Positions 45,731 through 54,183 of a stretch of DNA of 64,000 nt are shown one piece after another (position 1 is the first letter of the stretch; each line of letters starts with the position of its first letter). The position numbers were made by a program, and so were the translations under genes. The DNA is from Priestia iocasae. GTDB lineage: Bacteria > Bacillota > Bacilli > Bacillales > Bacillaceae_H. The notes under the pieces are model-generated. The model made no database searches. It had not been told where the DNA came from and was given only the letters and a program-made list of their open reading frames with translations. The DNA is taken from assembly GCF_016909075.1 (NCBI RefSeq), contig NZ_JAFBFC010000004.1:477538-541537 (forward strand). Reading direction: 5' to 3'.

Positions 45731-45766
45731 AAAAAGGTAACCTTCATCCGAGGTCACCTTTTTATT
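45731..45766. terminator. Bidirectional terminator
   Basis: AAAAAGGTAACCT pairs with AGGTCACCTTTTT (one mismatch), between convergent genes. Confidence 0.85.
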
Positions 45767-46715
45767 TTTGATAAAATCTATATTGATTTCTTCCTTGATT
45801 TTTCACGTGATATAAAGCTTGGTCTGCTTGTCGCAAAACAGACGAGATGTCTTGTTCTTTGCCTTTATACATCGCAATACCGATACTTACGGCAAGTCGA
45901 ATGACACAAGATTGAGCATAGGGTTCTTTAATAGAAGACAAAATGCGTTCAGCCATTTGACTAATGTCCTCTTTTTTGGTCAGTCCAGGAAGCCAAACAA
46001 TAAATTCATCTCCGCCTAGTCGTATAGCAAGATCGGTTGGACGAATTTGGTTACGTATTCGATTTGCTACTTCCTTCAACACTAAATCTCCCACTTCATG
46101 TCCTTGCATATCGTTGATTTGTTTGAAGTGATCTAGATCTAAAAACATAATGGTTCCTTCATCATGTTCCTTTACGTGCTGCTCGAACTGCGAGTATAAA
46201 AAATAACGATTATACAAGCCTGTCAATGTATCAAGGACTGCAAGCTCATTTAGCTCTAACACATACATAAAAAACCGAGCAAGGCGTTTAAACGTTTCCA
46301 CGTCATTTTCTGTAAACACAGAAGGCTTTGAATCAATTGCACATAGCGTTCCAAACACTTCCCCGTTTCTCATAAAAATGGGCACCCCCATGTATGAGCT
46401 GACATTTGCTTGTTCGATTGCGGATACGTCACAAGGAAGCACATGTTTTTTTATATCATTGATAATCATTGGTTCTCTATCATTGAAAACAAATTGACAA
46501 AGAGAATTGCTTACATCTACAGTCATACCCTCTTGTATCTTGCAACCCGTCTCATTATCTCTTAATTTTAATACAGAAAACGTTTCTGGTGTAATTCGCC
46601 CTAAAAAAATCATTTTTCCGACCATGTATGTATTGACGAGTTCTAGCAAATCAGCTGCTGCTTCTTCAAAGCTTTTGTATCCTGTGCCACTGTCTTTAAG
46701 CTTCATTTGTACCAC
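45762..46715 (-). CDS. GAF-GGDEF diguanylate cyclase
   Basis: Synthesises c-di-GMP. GAF domain (about 15-155) containing CQFVFNDREPMIINDI and MGVPIFMRNGEVFGTLCAID; GGDEF domain (158-317) with LTGLYNRYF, MFLDLDHFKQIND (metal Asp), intact GGDEF signature at 234-238 and AVSIGIA. No RxxD inhibitory site is evident before the signature. Soluble, so the GAF domain probably senses an internal cue. GTG 46715 or ATG 46706 may be the start. It could supply ligand for the riboswitch-like leader near 57 kb. Confidence 0.92.
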   Translation of the reverse strand: MVQMKLKDSGTGYKSFEEAAADLLELVNTYMVGKMIFLGRITPETFSVLKLRDNETGCKIQEGMTVDVSNSLCQFVFNDREPMIINDIKKHVLPCDVSAIEQANVSSYMGVPIFMRNGEVFGTLCAIDSKPSVFTENDVETFKRLARFFMYVLELNELAVLDTLTGLYNRYFLYSQFEQHVKEHDEGTIMFLDLDHFKQINDMQGHEVGDLVLKEVANRIRNQIRPTDLAIRLGGDEFIVWLPGLTKKEDISQMAERILSSIKEPYAQSCVIRLAVSIGIAMYKGKEQDISSVLRQADQALYHVKNQGRNQYRFYQK

Positions 46716-46811
46716 AATACCTTTCTTATAGATTCCCAGACATTTCAGTACCTGCTTTTATATTAGCACATTTTTTTATTTTTCACCTATGATACCTTTT
46801 ACAAATGATAA

Positions 46812-46958
46812 AAAGAGGCTGGGACATAAATGAGTAAAGCGAAGAAAAGAAGATTGATATACAAAATCCCTTGCCCCTCTATCCATTGAAGTTACTGGAT
46901 TTTTGGGGCAAGGGATTTTGCGGGCTAAGTCAAACAGGGGTGTTCTTTGCCCCTTTTA
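46812..46958. repeat. Dispersed hairpin repeat, copy D
   Basis: Perfect 15-bp stem AAAATCCCTTGCCCC (46863-46877) with complement 46905-46919, inner ATCCA/TGGAT pair and loop ACTGGAT (46894-46900). It is preceded by AAAAGAGGCTGGGACATAAA (46811-46830), a widespread Firmicutes intergenic motif, and followed by an AGGGG/CCCCT hairpin. It probably also terminates the qox operon. Confidence 0.7.
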
Positions 46959-46960
46959 TT

Positions 46961-47263
46961 TTAATGATTAAAGTGATCGGCTAAGATCCATAGTGAACCG
47001 ACAACAATACATAACGCAATAAAGAAACTGTATAGCATGTTTGCGATTTGAATCTTTCCATTTTCACCTTCTGCCATATGCATGAACATTACTAACTGCA
47101 TGACTGCTTGTAAAATAGCAAGAACCATAATTAGAGTCATTGTGATAGCTTTCGATAAAGGCGCTACCACAACTAATCCTAACGCTGCAAATGTTAATGC
47201 TAATGAAAGGATGAGTCCAAACACATGGCTAAGCGGAAAGCTAGCTTTTTGTTTGTTTTCCAT
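46961..47263 (-). CDS. qoxD: Cytochrome aa3 quinol oxidase subunit IV
   Basis: Small three-helix subunit (100 residues), with SHVFGLILSLALTFAALGLVV, AIVQ-like LAILQAVMQLVMFMHM and a C-terminal helix ending ADHFNH. Last gene of qoxABCD, one base after qoxC. Stabilises the oxidase. Confidence 0.93.
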   Translation of the reverse strand: MENKQKASFPLSHVFGLILSLALTFAALGLVVVAPLSKAITMTLIMVLAILQAVMQLVMFMHMAEGENGKIQIANMLYSFFIALCIVVGSLWILADHFNH

Positions 47264-47264
47264 A

Positions 47265-47867
47265 TTACAACAATCCTTTCAAGTAAACTAGTGTAAAGAT
47301 GAAAATCCACACAACATCTAAGAAGTGCCAGTATAAACCAATGATAAACACTTTACGAGCCGTTACTGGTGTTAATCCACGTTTCACTAATTGAATGATC
47401 ACAAGAATCGCCCAAGCAATCCCCATCGTTACGTGAAGACCGTGTGTTCCAAGCAATGTGAAAAATGCAGAACCAAAACCACTTGTTTGAATTGTTAACC
47501 CTTCATGTACATAATGAATAAATTCGGCAATCTCAACATATAAGAAGCCTGCACCTAGTAATAGCGTAATGACAAACCAAGTGATAAGACCTTTTAAATC
47601 GTTGTTACGCATTTTAAAGATCGCAATCCCCATGGTAAAACTACTTACTAAAAGTAAAATTGTTTCAATCATGAAATCTTTTACGATGAACAAGTCAGCT
47701 TGGGTAGGACCCATCGCTGTTCTTGTTTCATACGTTAAATACGTGACAAATAGCGTCGCAAATAGCGCGATCTCCGCTCCTAGAAATAGCCAGAAGCCTA
47801 AGATGTTCATACGACTTTGTTCTTGTTGGTATTCAAGAGGTAATGAAGTATCTAATTTTCCAGCCAT
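47265..47867 (-). CDS. qoxC: Cytochrome aa3 quinol oxidase subunit III
   Basis: Five-helix CtaE/QoxC family protein, 200 residues: MNILGFWLFLGAEIALFATLFVTYLTY, GTHGLHVTMGIAWAI and FIIGLYWHFLDVVWIFIFTLVYL. Its start overlaps the last base of the qoxB stop, showing tight translational coupling. Confidence 0.95.
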   Translation of the reverse strand: MAGKLDTSLPLEYQQEQSRMNILGFWLFLGAEIALFATLFVTYLTYETRTAMGPTQADLFIVKDFMIETILLLVSSFTMGIAIFKMRNNDLKGLITWFVITLLLGAGFLYVEIAEFIHYVHEGLTIQTSGFGSAFFTLLGTHGLHVTMGIAWAILVIIQLVKRGLTPVTARKVFIIGLYWHFLDVVWIFIFTLVYLKGLL

Positions 47868-49810
47868 TATTTGTCACCTCCTGTAATACCTTCGATTTGT
47901 TTCACTTCATCTACACTTACATAGAATCCATCGTCATAATCAAATGAACGTACCGCTAAGCAGATTAAAATACCTACTAGCGCTGCAATTGCAAGACCGA
48001 ACCAGCTCCATACTAATGCAAAGCCACCGATGAACCAGAATACAGATGAAATAAACGGTACACCTGAGTTACTTGGCATATGAATTGGTTTTAAATCTTC
48101 TACTTTCAATTTGTCTTGACCTGTTTTCTTCATGTGCCAGAAGAAGTCTAGACGATCAACTGTTGGTACTTTTGCAAAGTTATAAAATTGAACCGGTGAT
48201 TGTGTCCAGAACTCAAGTGTACGAGCATCCCACGGATCACCTGTTGTATCGCGCTCACCGTATTTAATGCTCCATACGATGTTCCATACGATAATTAAGA
48301 AACCAATACCCATTAAGAAGGCACCTACTGTTGCTGTCACGTTTAGACCAGTCCAACCAAGGTCACCTGAGTATGTTTGCATACGACGTGTCATTCCGTC
48401 TAATCCTAGGAAGTACATTGGGAAGAAACATACGTTAAATCCAACAACGAAAATCCAGAATGAAAGTTTTCCTAATTTCTCGTTTAACATATGACCAAAC
48501 ATTTTTGGATACCAATAATATAAACCTGCGAAACAAGCAAATACGGTACCAGAAATTAATACATAGTGGAAGTGAGCAATTAAGAAATAACTGTTGTGAT
48601 ATTGATAGTCAGCTGATCCCATTGCAAGCATAACACCCGTTACCCCACCGGCAACAAAGTTTGGAATGAATGCTAATGACCACAGCATAGACGTTGTAAA
48701 TTTAATTCTTCCTTTGTAAAGCGTAAATAGCCAGTTAAAGATTTTAACCCCTGTTGGTACGGCAATTAACATCGTTGAAATCGAGAAGAACGAGTTAACT
48801 GCTGGTGCGTTACCCATTGTAAAGAAGTGATGCACCCATACGATGTAACTTAAGAATGCAATCCCAACCATTGAGTAAACCATCGCTTTGTAACCAAATA
48901 GGTTTTTACGTGCATGAGTACTAATGATTTCAGAGAAAATACCGAATGCTGGTAAAATAACGATATATACTTCAGGGTGACCCCAAATCCAGAATAAGTT
49001 ACTCCAGAACATTGGTAATCCATCATTTGCTACTGTAAAGAATGCTCCGCCAAAAATACGGTCAATTGTCATCAGTGCTAATGCAACTGTTAATACAGGG
49101 AAAGCAAAGATAATAATAATTGACGTAATTAAGACTGACCATGTGAACATAGGCATCATCATTAACTGCATGCCTGGTGCACGCATGCGTAAAATTGTTA
49201 CTAAGAAGTTAATCCCTGTTAATAACGTACCGATACCTGAAATTTGTAATGCAATTGCGTAGTAGTTATTGTTTACGCCATCTGTGTACTCAGTACCAGC
49301 GTAAGGGAAATAACTCGTCCACCCTGCATCAGGTGAACCACCAATTACGAATGCAATGTTAAACAGCATTGCCCCCATTAAGAACGTCCAGAAACTAACT
49401 GCGTTTAAGAACGGATACGCAACGTCACGTGCACCAATCTGAAGAGGTACAATGACGTTCATCAAACCAATTAAGAATGGCATTGCCATGAAAAGAATCA
49501 TGATAACACCGTGTGCCGAGAATACCTCGTTATAGTGATGAGCGTTTAAAATATTGAGTTCTGGTAACGCTAATTGTAAACGAATCATTAGCGCATCGAC
49601 CCCACCGCGGAAAAGCATTAATAATGCAGCAAGGATGTACATAATACCTAATTTTTTATGGTCAACCGTTGTAAGCCATTCTGTCCATAACCATTTCCAT
49701 TTTTTAAAATAGGTTAAAACGAAAACGATACCGATGATCGACATAACAATCGCAACGTCTGCAGCATAAATGGCTGGTTCACCAGTGACGAAAAATTCAT
49801 CCCATTTCAT
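47867..49810 (-). CDS. qoxB: Cytochrome aa3 quinol oxidase subunit I
   Basis: Heme-copper oxidase subunit I, 647 residues with about 15 helices. Heme a ligand His in NAHHYNEVFSAHGVIMI; GHPEVYIVILPAFG (CuB His and proton-channel Glu); VWVHHFFTMG (CuB His pair); SYFLIAHFHYVLISG (heme a/a3 His). Reduces O2 to water while pumping protons. Menaquinol is the expected donor because subunit II lacks copper ligands. Confidence 0.97.
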   Translation of the reverse strand: MKWDEFFVTGEPAIYAADVAIVMSIIGIVFVLTYFKKWKWLWTEWLTTVDHKKLGIMYILAALLMLFRGGVDALMIRLQLALPELNILNAHHYNEVFSAHGVIMILFMAMPFLIGLMNVIVPLQIGARDVAYPFLNAVSFWTFLMGAMLFNIAFVIGGSPDAGWTSYFPYAGTEYTDGVNNNYYAIALQISGIGTLLTGINFLVTILRMRAPGMQLMMMPMFTWSVLITSIIIIFAFPVLTVALALMTIDRIFGGAFFTVANDGLPMFWSNLFWIWGHPEVYIVILPAFGIFSEIISTHARKNLFGYKAMVYSMVGIAFLSYIVWVHHFFTMGNAPAVNSFFSISTMLIAVPTGVKIFNWLFTLYKGRIKFTTSMLWSLAFIPNFVAGGVTGVMLAMGSADYQYHNSYFLIAHFHYVLISGTVFACFAGLYYWYPKMFGHMLNEKLGKLSFWIFVVGFNVCFFPMYFLGLDGMTRRMQTYSGDLGWTGLNVTATVGAFLMGIGFLIIVWNIVWSIKYGERDTTGDPWDARTLEFWTQSPVQFYNFAKVPTVDRLDFFWHMKKTGQDKLKVEDLKPIHMPSNSGVPFISSVFWFIGGFALVWSWFGLAIAALVGILICLAVRSFDYDDGFYVSVDEVKQIEGITGGDK

Positions 49811-49836
49811 CTATTTATCCTCCAATCATTTGCGCT

Positions 49837-50832
49837 TTAGTGATTGTCGTGGCTGTCATGGTCTTCGTGATTTTCATGGTCTTCATGGTTGTCTTCTTTT
49901 TCTTTCTTATCTCCATGACTACCATGACTTCCGTGTCCACCGTGACCATTTCCTTGTCCACGCTCGTCTACTTGACCTGGAATGTATGCATCTTCTGCAT
50001 GGTTTACCCAGTCTAAGTGTGTGTTGTTAAATGTCATACGACCTACAACACCTGGTTCTAATAATTGATCATATTGTTTTTCTGTTAATTTTTCTGCTGT
50101 ACCTTTTACATCAGATACCCACTCTTCATAATCTTCATCAGTCATTGCCTGTACTTCAAACTCCATGTCTGTGAAGTGTTCTCCTGAGTAGTTCGCACTA
50201 CGTCCCATGTAAGAACCTGGGTTATCAGCTTGTAAATACAAATCCATTGCCATGTTGTTCATGTTATATTTCATTCCACCAAGCTCTGGTACCCAAAATG
50301 CATTCATTGGACCAGCTGATGTTAATTCAAAACGAATTGGTGTATCCTCTGGAATGTTTACATAGTTTACAGTTTCAATGTTTTCTTCTGGATAACTAAA
50401 AATCCACTTCCAGTTCGCTGATGTAACATGAATAGTGATCGGTTCTTTTTGCTCTTGTCCCTCCGCAGCTACTGGAGGTTTTTCTAAATCATAGATGGAT
50501 TTAACTGTTGGAATCGCTAATAAAATTAAAATGATAACCGGGAATGCTGTCCAAATGATCTCCATTAAAAGGTTACCCTCTTGTTCTGGCGGCTCATAGT
50601 CCATGTTTTCCGGTTTCTCACGATATTTAATAAGTACAAATGCAAAAATAGCAAAGACAACCACAATAACAATTCCCATTAACCAAAATGACCATATAAT
50701 CAAATCAGCTTGTATTTTTGCAACTGGTCCTTGCGGATTCAAAACAGCTAAATCTGAACATCCACTTAAGATAAGTAATGACAGTGAAGATAAAAGTGCT
50801 GTTAATCTCCAAAAACCTTTTGTTGGTTTCAC
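49837..50832 (-). CDS. qoxA: Cytochrome aa3 quinol oxidase subunit II with His-rich tail
   Basis: Lipoprotein (lipobox LSGC, Cys25) with two membrane helices and a cupredoxin domain (about 130-270). The usual CuA Cys-x3-Cys-x3-His motif of cytochrome c oxidases is absent, which identifies a quinol oxidase; NPQGPVA after the Cys is QoxA-typical. GTG 50832 follows AAAGGAGAG. The last 36 residues contain about ten His with Gly, Asp, Glu and Asn, an extension not usual in B. subtilis QoxA and possibly metal-binding. First gene of the operon. Confidence 0.94.
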   Translation of the reverse strand: MKPTKGFWRLTALLSSLSLLILSGCSDLAVLNPQGPVAKIQADLIIWSFWLMGIVIVVVFAIFAFVLIKYREKPENMDYEPPEQEGNLLMEIIWTAFPVIILILLAIPTVKSIYDLEKPPVAAEGQEQKEPITIHVTSANWKWIFSYPEENIETVNYVNIPEDTPIRFELTSAGPMNAFWVPELGGMKYNMNNMAMDLYLQADNPGSYMGRSANYSGEHFTDMEFEVQAMTDEDYEEWVSDVKGTAEKLTEKQYDQLLEPGVVGRMTFNNTHLDWVNHAEDAYIPGQVDERGQGNGHGGHGSHGSHGDKKEKEDNHEDHENHEDHDSHDNH

Positions 50833-51038
50833 TAAAAACTCTCCTTTCTAAAACACATCATTCTACTCAACTGTTAAATGTAAAAAACCCGCGTTCTTGT
50901 CTTTCGAAAGAATGCAAAGTTTACGATTCATGAACCTTCCTAATCTACAGCAAGCAAAAATTATACTATACTAACTAAATTGTATTATAAACTACAATTT
51001 TTTTCGTCATTTTCTATCAAATTACTTTGATAAAAATA

Positions 51039-51051
51039 TACTAATATAGTA
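51039..51051. promoter_or_regulatory. TACTA-ATA-TAGTA palindrome upstream of qoxA
   Basis: Perfect small palindrome; further TACTA/TAGTA half-sites occur at about 50963-50975, overlapping a TATAAT-like element for the qox promoter on the minus strand. The gene-free stretch 50833-51545 holds this, the terminator at 51435, and AT-rich sequence; frames seen there look spurious. Confidence 0.35.
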
Positions 51052-51434
51052 ATAATTTAACTGGAGACGAAGGTTACCCTGCCACTGGCATATTCTAGCA
51101 CACTTTTTTTTAGTTATAAATGTAAATAACAGGATTTATAGCTTAAATACCCCCAAAATCGGTTTGTTATTCCAAGAAAACGTTATCAGAAAGTGCTACC
51201 ATTGGCTTTATATCAACGAAATATAACATTATTGAACGTTTTGTGACAAAAAACAGACAGAATTTTGAACGGATTAGATGACACAAAAAAGACACTTTTC
51301 TCACTGTTAAATCCGCTGTTTTCCTCACTTTTTCTCCTGTAAATACGTATGGGTAGAATAGCATTTGTATGTACTAAAATCGACATGTCCTTTGTCAAAT
51401 TTGTGAACGAAATAAAGGAATTGAAGTTATGCAA

Positions 51435-51498
51435 CAGAAAGAACCCTCGTCAATCCATTCAGTAAGTTTTATGGAATGGTGAGTGACGAGGGTTCTTG
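51435..51498 (-). terminator. Terminator of the 51546 gene
   Basis: AAGAACCCTCGTCA (51439-51452) pairs with TGACGAGGGTTCTT (51484-51497), with an inner CCATTC/GAATGG stem. Confidence 0.85.
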
Positions 51499-51545
51499 TA
51501 CCTATGTGAACGAGTACGCTGTTTACTATGTGAGAATGTGTTTTC

Positions 51546-52115
51546 TTACTGCTGCTTTATCCATGTTTGCAAAGTAACATCGTCTCCTTCAGCGTTTAAA
51601 AGCGTGATATCAGCTGGAAATGGTTGTTTGACATCTTCAGAAATCTCTTCATATAAAATAAAGTAATCATTCTTTGGAACTTGTAAATCAAATGAATAGT
51701 TATCTTTAGATAAGCGAGCTTTTAATCGATGTATTTCATTACTTGGGTTTCGCCCCACAAAAATCCCATATAAGCCGTTACTCGTTTCGATACCATCGTA
51801 ATCAACTAAATTGTTTACACGACTGCTTACAACAATTTTAAACTTTTGATTCCATCCTTTTTTTAAAATGGCGTAGCCTCCAAGCTCATTCGGAAATGCA
51901 TAGAGAGCAATATATGTATTTGAAGCACCGATTTGTTGGATGTCTTGAATCTTTAACTGAATTTGCTCTTGTTTGTTATCACGATTCTCCCACTTCATAA
52001 GCCCTTGTTCGATTTCCTTTGCTTTGTTGGGCACTTGATACTGTATGTATTGATAAGCTATCACTCCAGCTCCAATTATAAGCAATAGCAACGTTATCTT
52101 TCTTACTTTTCGAAT
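51546..52115 (-). CDS. Membrane-anchored hypothetical protein, start uncertain
   Basis: One N-terminal helix (LLLLIIGAGVIAYQYIQY), then an extracytoplasmic beta-rich domain of about 160 residues. The longest standard frame starts at TTG 52091, with a poor ribosome site and no basic residues before the helix. In frame upstream lie RKVRKIT codons reaching an ATT at 52115, just after GGAAGGTGAG. Alternatively ATG 52119 is the true start and one A in AAAA has been gained. The product has no known family. Confidence 0.55.
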   Translation of the reverse strand: MRKVRKITLLLLIIGAGVIAYQYIQYQVPNKAKEIEQGLMKWENRDNKQEQIQLKIQDIQQIGASNTYIALYAFPNELGGYAILKKGWNQKFKIVVSSRVNNLVDYDGIETSNGLYGIFVGRNPSNEIHRLKARLSKDNYSFDLQVPKNDYFILYEEISEDVKQPFPADITLLNAEGDDVTLQTWIKQQ

Positions 52116-52137
52116 ACATGCTCACCTTCCTCAATCC

Positions 52138-53037
52138 TCAACTCCCCTTTTGTTTTTCCACATCTATTTGTTTGTAAACATCCTTGTTTTTCCTATACAC
52201 AGATAATTCATGCTTTATTTGAAAGCCTACTTTTTCATATAATGAGATAGCTCTTTTGTGAGAGAGATTTACACATAGAGACAATTCATTGATGGTATCA
52301 AAGGAAAAAAGCCAGGTAATCGCATGAGTAAGCAGCTTTTGTGCGTATCCTTTTCCTTCGTACTGTTTTTGTACCCCAATATACTCGATGCTCCCTTCAC
52401 CATAATTAGGATCAGCTTCTACATACACATATCCCACCAAAGCCTGATCACACACCATTATGAATAGCACATGATTTTCATTTAATTGCTTTAGAATTGC
52501 TTCTCCACTATAGTACGTCACTGGAAATAGTGTGTTGTGAAGAGTGATAAAGTCTTGTGCATACGATGAACAAAATAAAGAAACGTCTTTATAAGATTCG
52601 AGTTTTGCTTTTCTTTTTTGTACGTCTAAAACCGCTTGTTCACTTTGCTGAGAAGCTCCTATCTCATTTAAAAATGTGTGTACGGTGTCATTTTCTTTGT
52701 TTACAAAAAAAGTATAGGTATGTATTCTCGGCTCCATCTCTTTCGTAAAGTGTAACCATAAAGGGGTTAGCCACTTCTTATCCATTACCCAAGGCCCCCA
52801 CATTTCGGCTTCTTTTGTCTCTTCATTCATGTCAGCACCTAGTACCCCCACTATGTTTCCTTCGTGTTTAACGACCAACAATGGACTAGTGACATGTAAA
52901 AAAAGTTCTTCAAGCGCTTCATAAATTTCCAATGAATTGGTTCCACAATAGCCAATATGATGTTCGTTCTTGCCATTCATTTTACTTAAAAACAAACTAA
53001 CCTCTTCTAGCTCATTCTTTTGCACATCACGAATCAT
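52138..53037 (-). CDS. Two-domain GNAT acetyltransferase
   Basis: GGGGGACG before ATG 53037 gives 299 residues. A degenerate N-terminal GNAT-like half (GVLGADMNEETKEAEMWGPWV) precedes a complete C-terminal domain (about 150-285) with EGSIEYIGVQKQYEGKGYAQKLLTHAITW and NKRAISLYEKVGFQIKHEL-like motif B. Substrate unknown. Transcribed towards the 51546 gene with a 22-base gap, probably one operon. Confidence 0.85.
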   Translation of the reverse strand: MIRDVQKNELEEVSLFLSKMNGKNEHHIGYCGTNSLEIYEALEELFLHVTSPLLVVKHEGNIVGVLGADMNEETKEAEMWGPWVMDKKWLTPLWLHFTKEMEPRIHTYTFFVNKENDTVHTFLNEIGASQQSEQAVLDVQKRKAKLESYKDVSLFCSSYAQDFITLHNTLFPVTYYSGEAILKQLNENHVLFIMVCDQALVGYVYVEADPNYGEGSIEYIGVQKQYEGKGYAQKLLTHAITWLFSFDTINELSLCVNLSHKRAISLYEKVGFQIKHELSVYRKNKDVYKQIDVEKQKGS

Positions 53038-53078
53038 GGTACGTCCCCCTTTTGTTTGTATATGTACATATTCAACAA

Positions 53079-53120
53079 CAACAAAAAATCTCATTTATAA
53101 ATGAGATTTTTTGTTTGTTG
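53079..53120. terminator. Palindromic terminator-like hairpin
   Basis: CAAAAAATCTCATTTA-TAAATGAGATTTTTTG is a near-perfect palindrome just upstream of the two-domain GNAT gene. Confidence 0.6.
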
Positions 53121-53172
53121 ATTGAACTTCGCTCTACTTTTTATCCATTATTCTTTTCCATGACATTTCCAT

Positions 53173-53205
53173 AAAAAAAAGCGACAACTATTGTTATCGC
53201 TTTTA
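53173..53205 (-). terminator. Terminator of the CstR-like gene
   Basis: AAAAGCGACAAC pairs with GTTATCGCTTTT (one mismatch), followed by A/T run; it overlaps the stop codon. Confidence 0.8.
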
Positions 53206-53463
53206 CCTGCTTTTTATGAGAAGGCTTATGGCCTCTTCTACAATTTTAGATGTTTCTTCTCCTGCATCTTGGCGCTCAATGATACATTGTTCGAGATTTG
53301 TCGCAACGATTTGAGCAATTGTACGATCAACAGCACTTCGAACAGCAGATAATTGAGTTACAACATCTTTGCAGTGTTTATCTTCTTCCATCATTCGTAA
53401 CACACCGCGTACTTGACCTTCAATACGTTTTAAGCGATTTTTCGTTTGATCTGTATATTCCAT
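53203..53463 (-). CDS. CsoR-family repressor, CstR (persulfide sensor)-like
   Basis: 86-residue four-helix repressor: NRLKRIEGQVRGVLRMMEEDKHC (Cys31) and TNLEQC (Cys60). Copper sensors of the family carry His four residues before the second Cys; here it is Asn56, so the copper site is incomplete and the pair matches CstR, which senses persulfide/polysulfide through a disulfide or trisulfide bridge. AAAGGGTG sets ATG 53463. It lies 17 bases after a rhodanese-like gene, which supports sulfur sensing. Confidence is high for CsoR family, moderate for CstR. Confidence 0.85.
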   Translation of the reverse strand: MEYTDQTKNRLKRIEGQVRGVLRMMEEDKHCKDVVTQLSAVRSAVDRTIAQIVATNLEQCIIERQDAGEETSKIVEEAISLLIKSR

Positions 53464-53480
53464 TTCTTTCACCCTTTCAC

Positions 53481-53816
53481 TTACAATTCTTGCGCACACC
53501 AGTAACCTTTCACTTGATAACCATATTTCTTTAATTGACGAATGCTTAAATTACGTGTGAGCGCATCTGGCACAATGACAACCACTTCTTTTGACGGAAT
53601 CGAGTGATGATGCCTAGCTAGGTACGGAAGTGGAATATGAACAGCTTGTTGACAAGGCTCTTTTTTCATTTCATGAAAGTGACGTACGTCCACAAATGCA
53701 ACTGAATTAGACGAACAGTCTAGTGACTGCATTTTTTTTATTCCTTGAACAGGTATATAACGCTTATATAAAATTAACAATATAACACTTGTAATGGTTA
53801 TTAATACAATACTCAT
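53481..53816 (-). CDS. Membrane-anchored rhodanese-like protein lacking the catalytic Cys
   Basis: One N-terminal helix (1-18), then a rhodanese fold (SNSVAFVDVRHFHEMKKE, IPLPYL, QLKKYGYQVKGYW). In active rhodaneses a Cys begins the loop after the central strand; here it reads VVIVPDALTRN, so no catalytic Cys is there. Cys34, Cys55 and Cys107 remain. It is in operon with the CstR-like repressor, with AGGAGG before ATG 53816. It may be a persulfide-binding or structural relative instead of a sulfurtransferase. Confidence 0.78.
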   Translation of the reverse strand: MSIVLITITSVILLILYKRYIPVQGIKKMQSLDCSSNSVAFVDVRHFHEMKKEPCQQAVHIPLPYLARHHHSIPSKEVVVIVPDALTRNLSIRQLKKYGYQVKGYWCAQEL

Positions 53817-53839
53817 TGTATCCTCCTAGACTTCATTTT

Positions 53840-53890
53840 ATACCCCTACCTGTATATTAGCTAATACAGTGAGAAATTGTCAACAAAAGG
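53840..53890 (-). promoter_or_regulatory. Promoter and candidate CstR/CsoR operator
   Basis: On the minus strand TTGACA is followed after 18 bases by TAATAT; immediately downstream is ATACAGGTAGGGGTAT (53855-53840), an imperfect palindrome of the ATACCC...GGGTAT type bound by CsoR-family repressors. Position at the transcription start suggests autoregulation. Confidence 0.6.
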
Positions 53891-53934
53891 ATACCCTGAC
53901 TGCTTTATTTCTTTATTTAATGAAGTAAAACGAA

Positions 53935-54183
53935 TTACATTTCACGAACCCAGAAATTAATTTTATTTGTTAACTCTTCTGCAACCTCTTCATTTACTCG
54001 TTCTAACAAAGAAGCGCGTAAACGAGCTTTACATGTATTCATCTCTTCCTCATAAGCAATAATGGTTGACCACTCAATACTAGGAATGGCAATCAATGTA
54101 TACTCTTCCTTTTTATTTTCATGAACAAATACTTGCTCAATGAGCATATCTTCATGGCGAACATTGGCTTTACGAATCTTCAT
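53935..54183 (-). CDS. yueH: YueH family protein
   Basis: 82 residues: MKIRKANVRHEDMLIEQVFVHENKKEEYTLIAIPSIEWS... and C-terminal LTNKINFWVREM match the small cytoplasmic YueH family of Bacillus. AAGGAG precedes ATG 54183. Function unknown. Single gene. Confidence 0.75.
   Translation of the reverse strand: MKIRKANVRHEDMLIEQVFVHENKKEEYTLIAIPSIEWSTIIAYEEEMNTCKARLRASLLERVNEEVAEELTNKINFWVREM

Noticed and set aside
51075..51095. TGGCA...AGCA resembling a sigma-54 -24/-12 promoter
   Set aside because: Spacing is one base short of the fixed consensus and no gene lies properly downstream.
51167..51434. Two overlapping minus-strand frames (65 and 73 codons) in the gap upstream of qoxA
   Set aside because: No ribosome site, low-complexity composition, mutually overlapping frames and no recognisable pattern; treated as intergenic.
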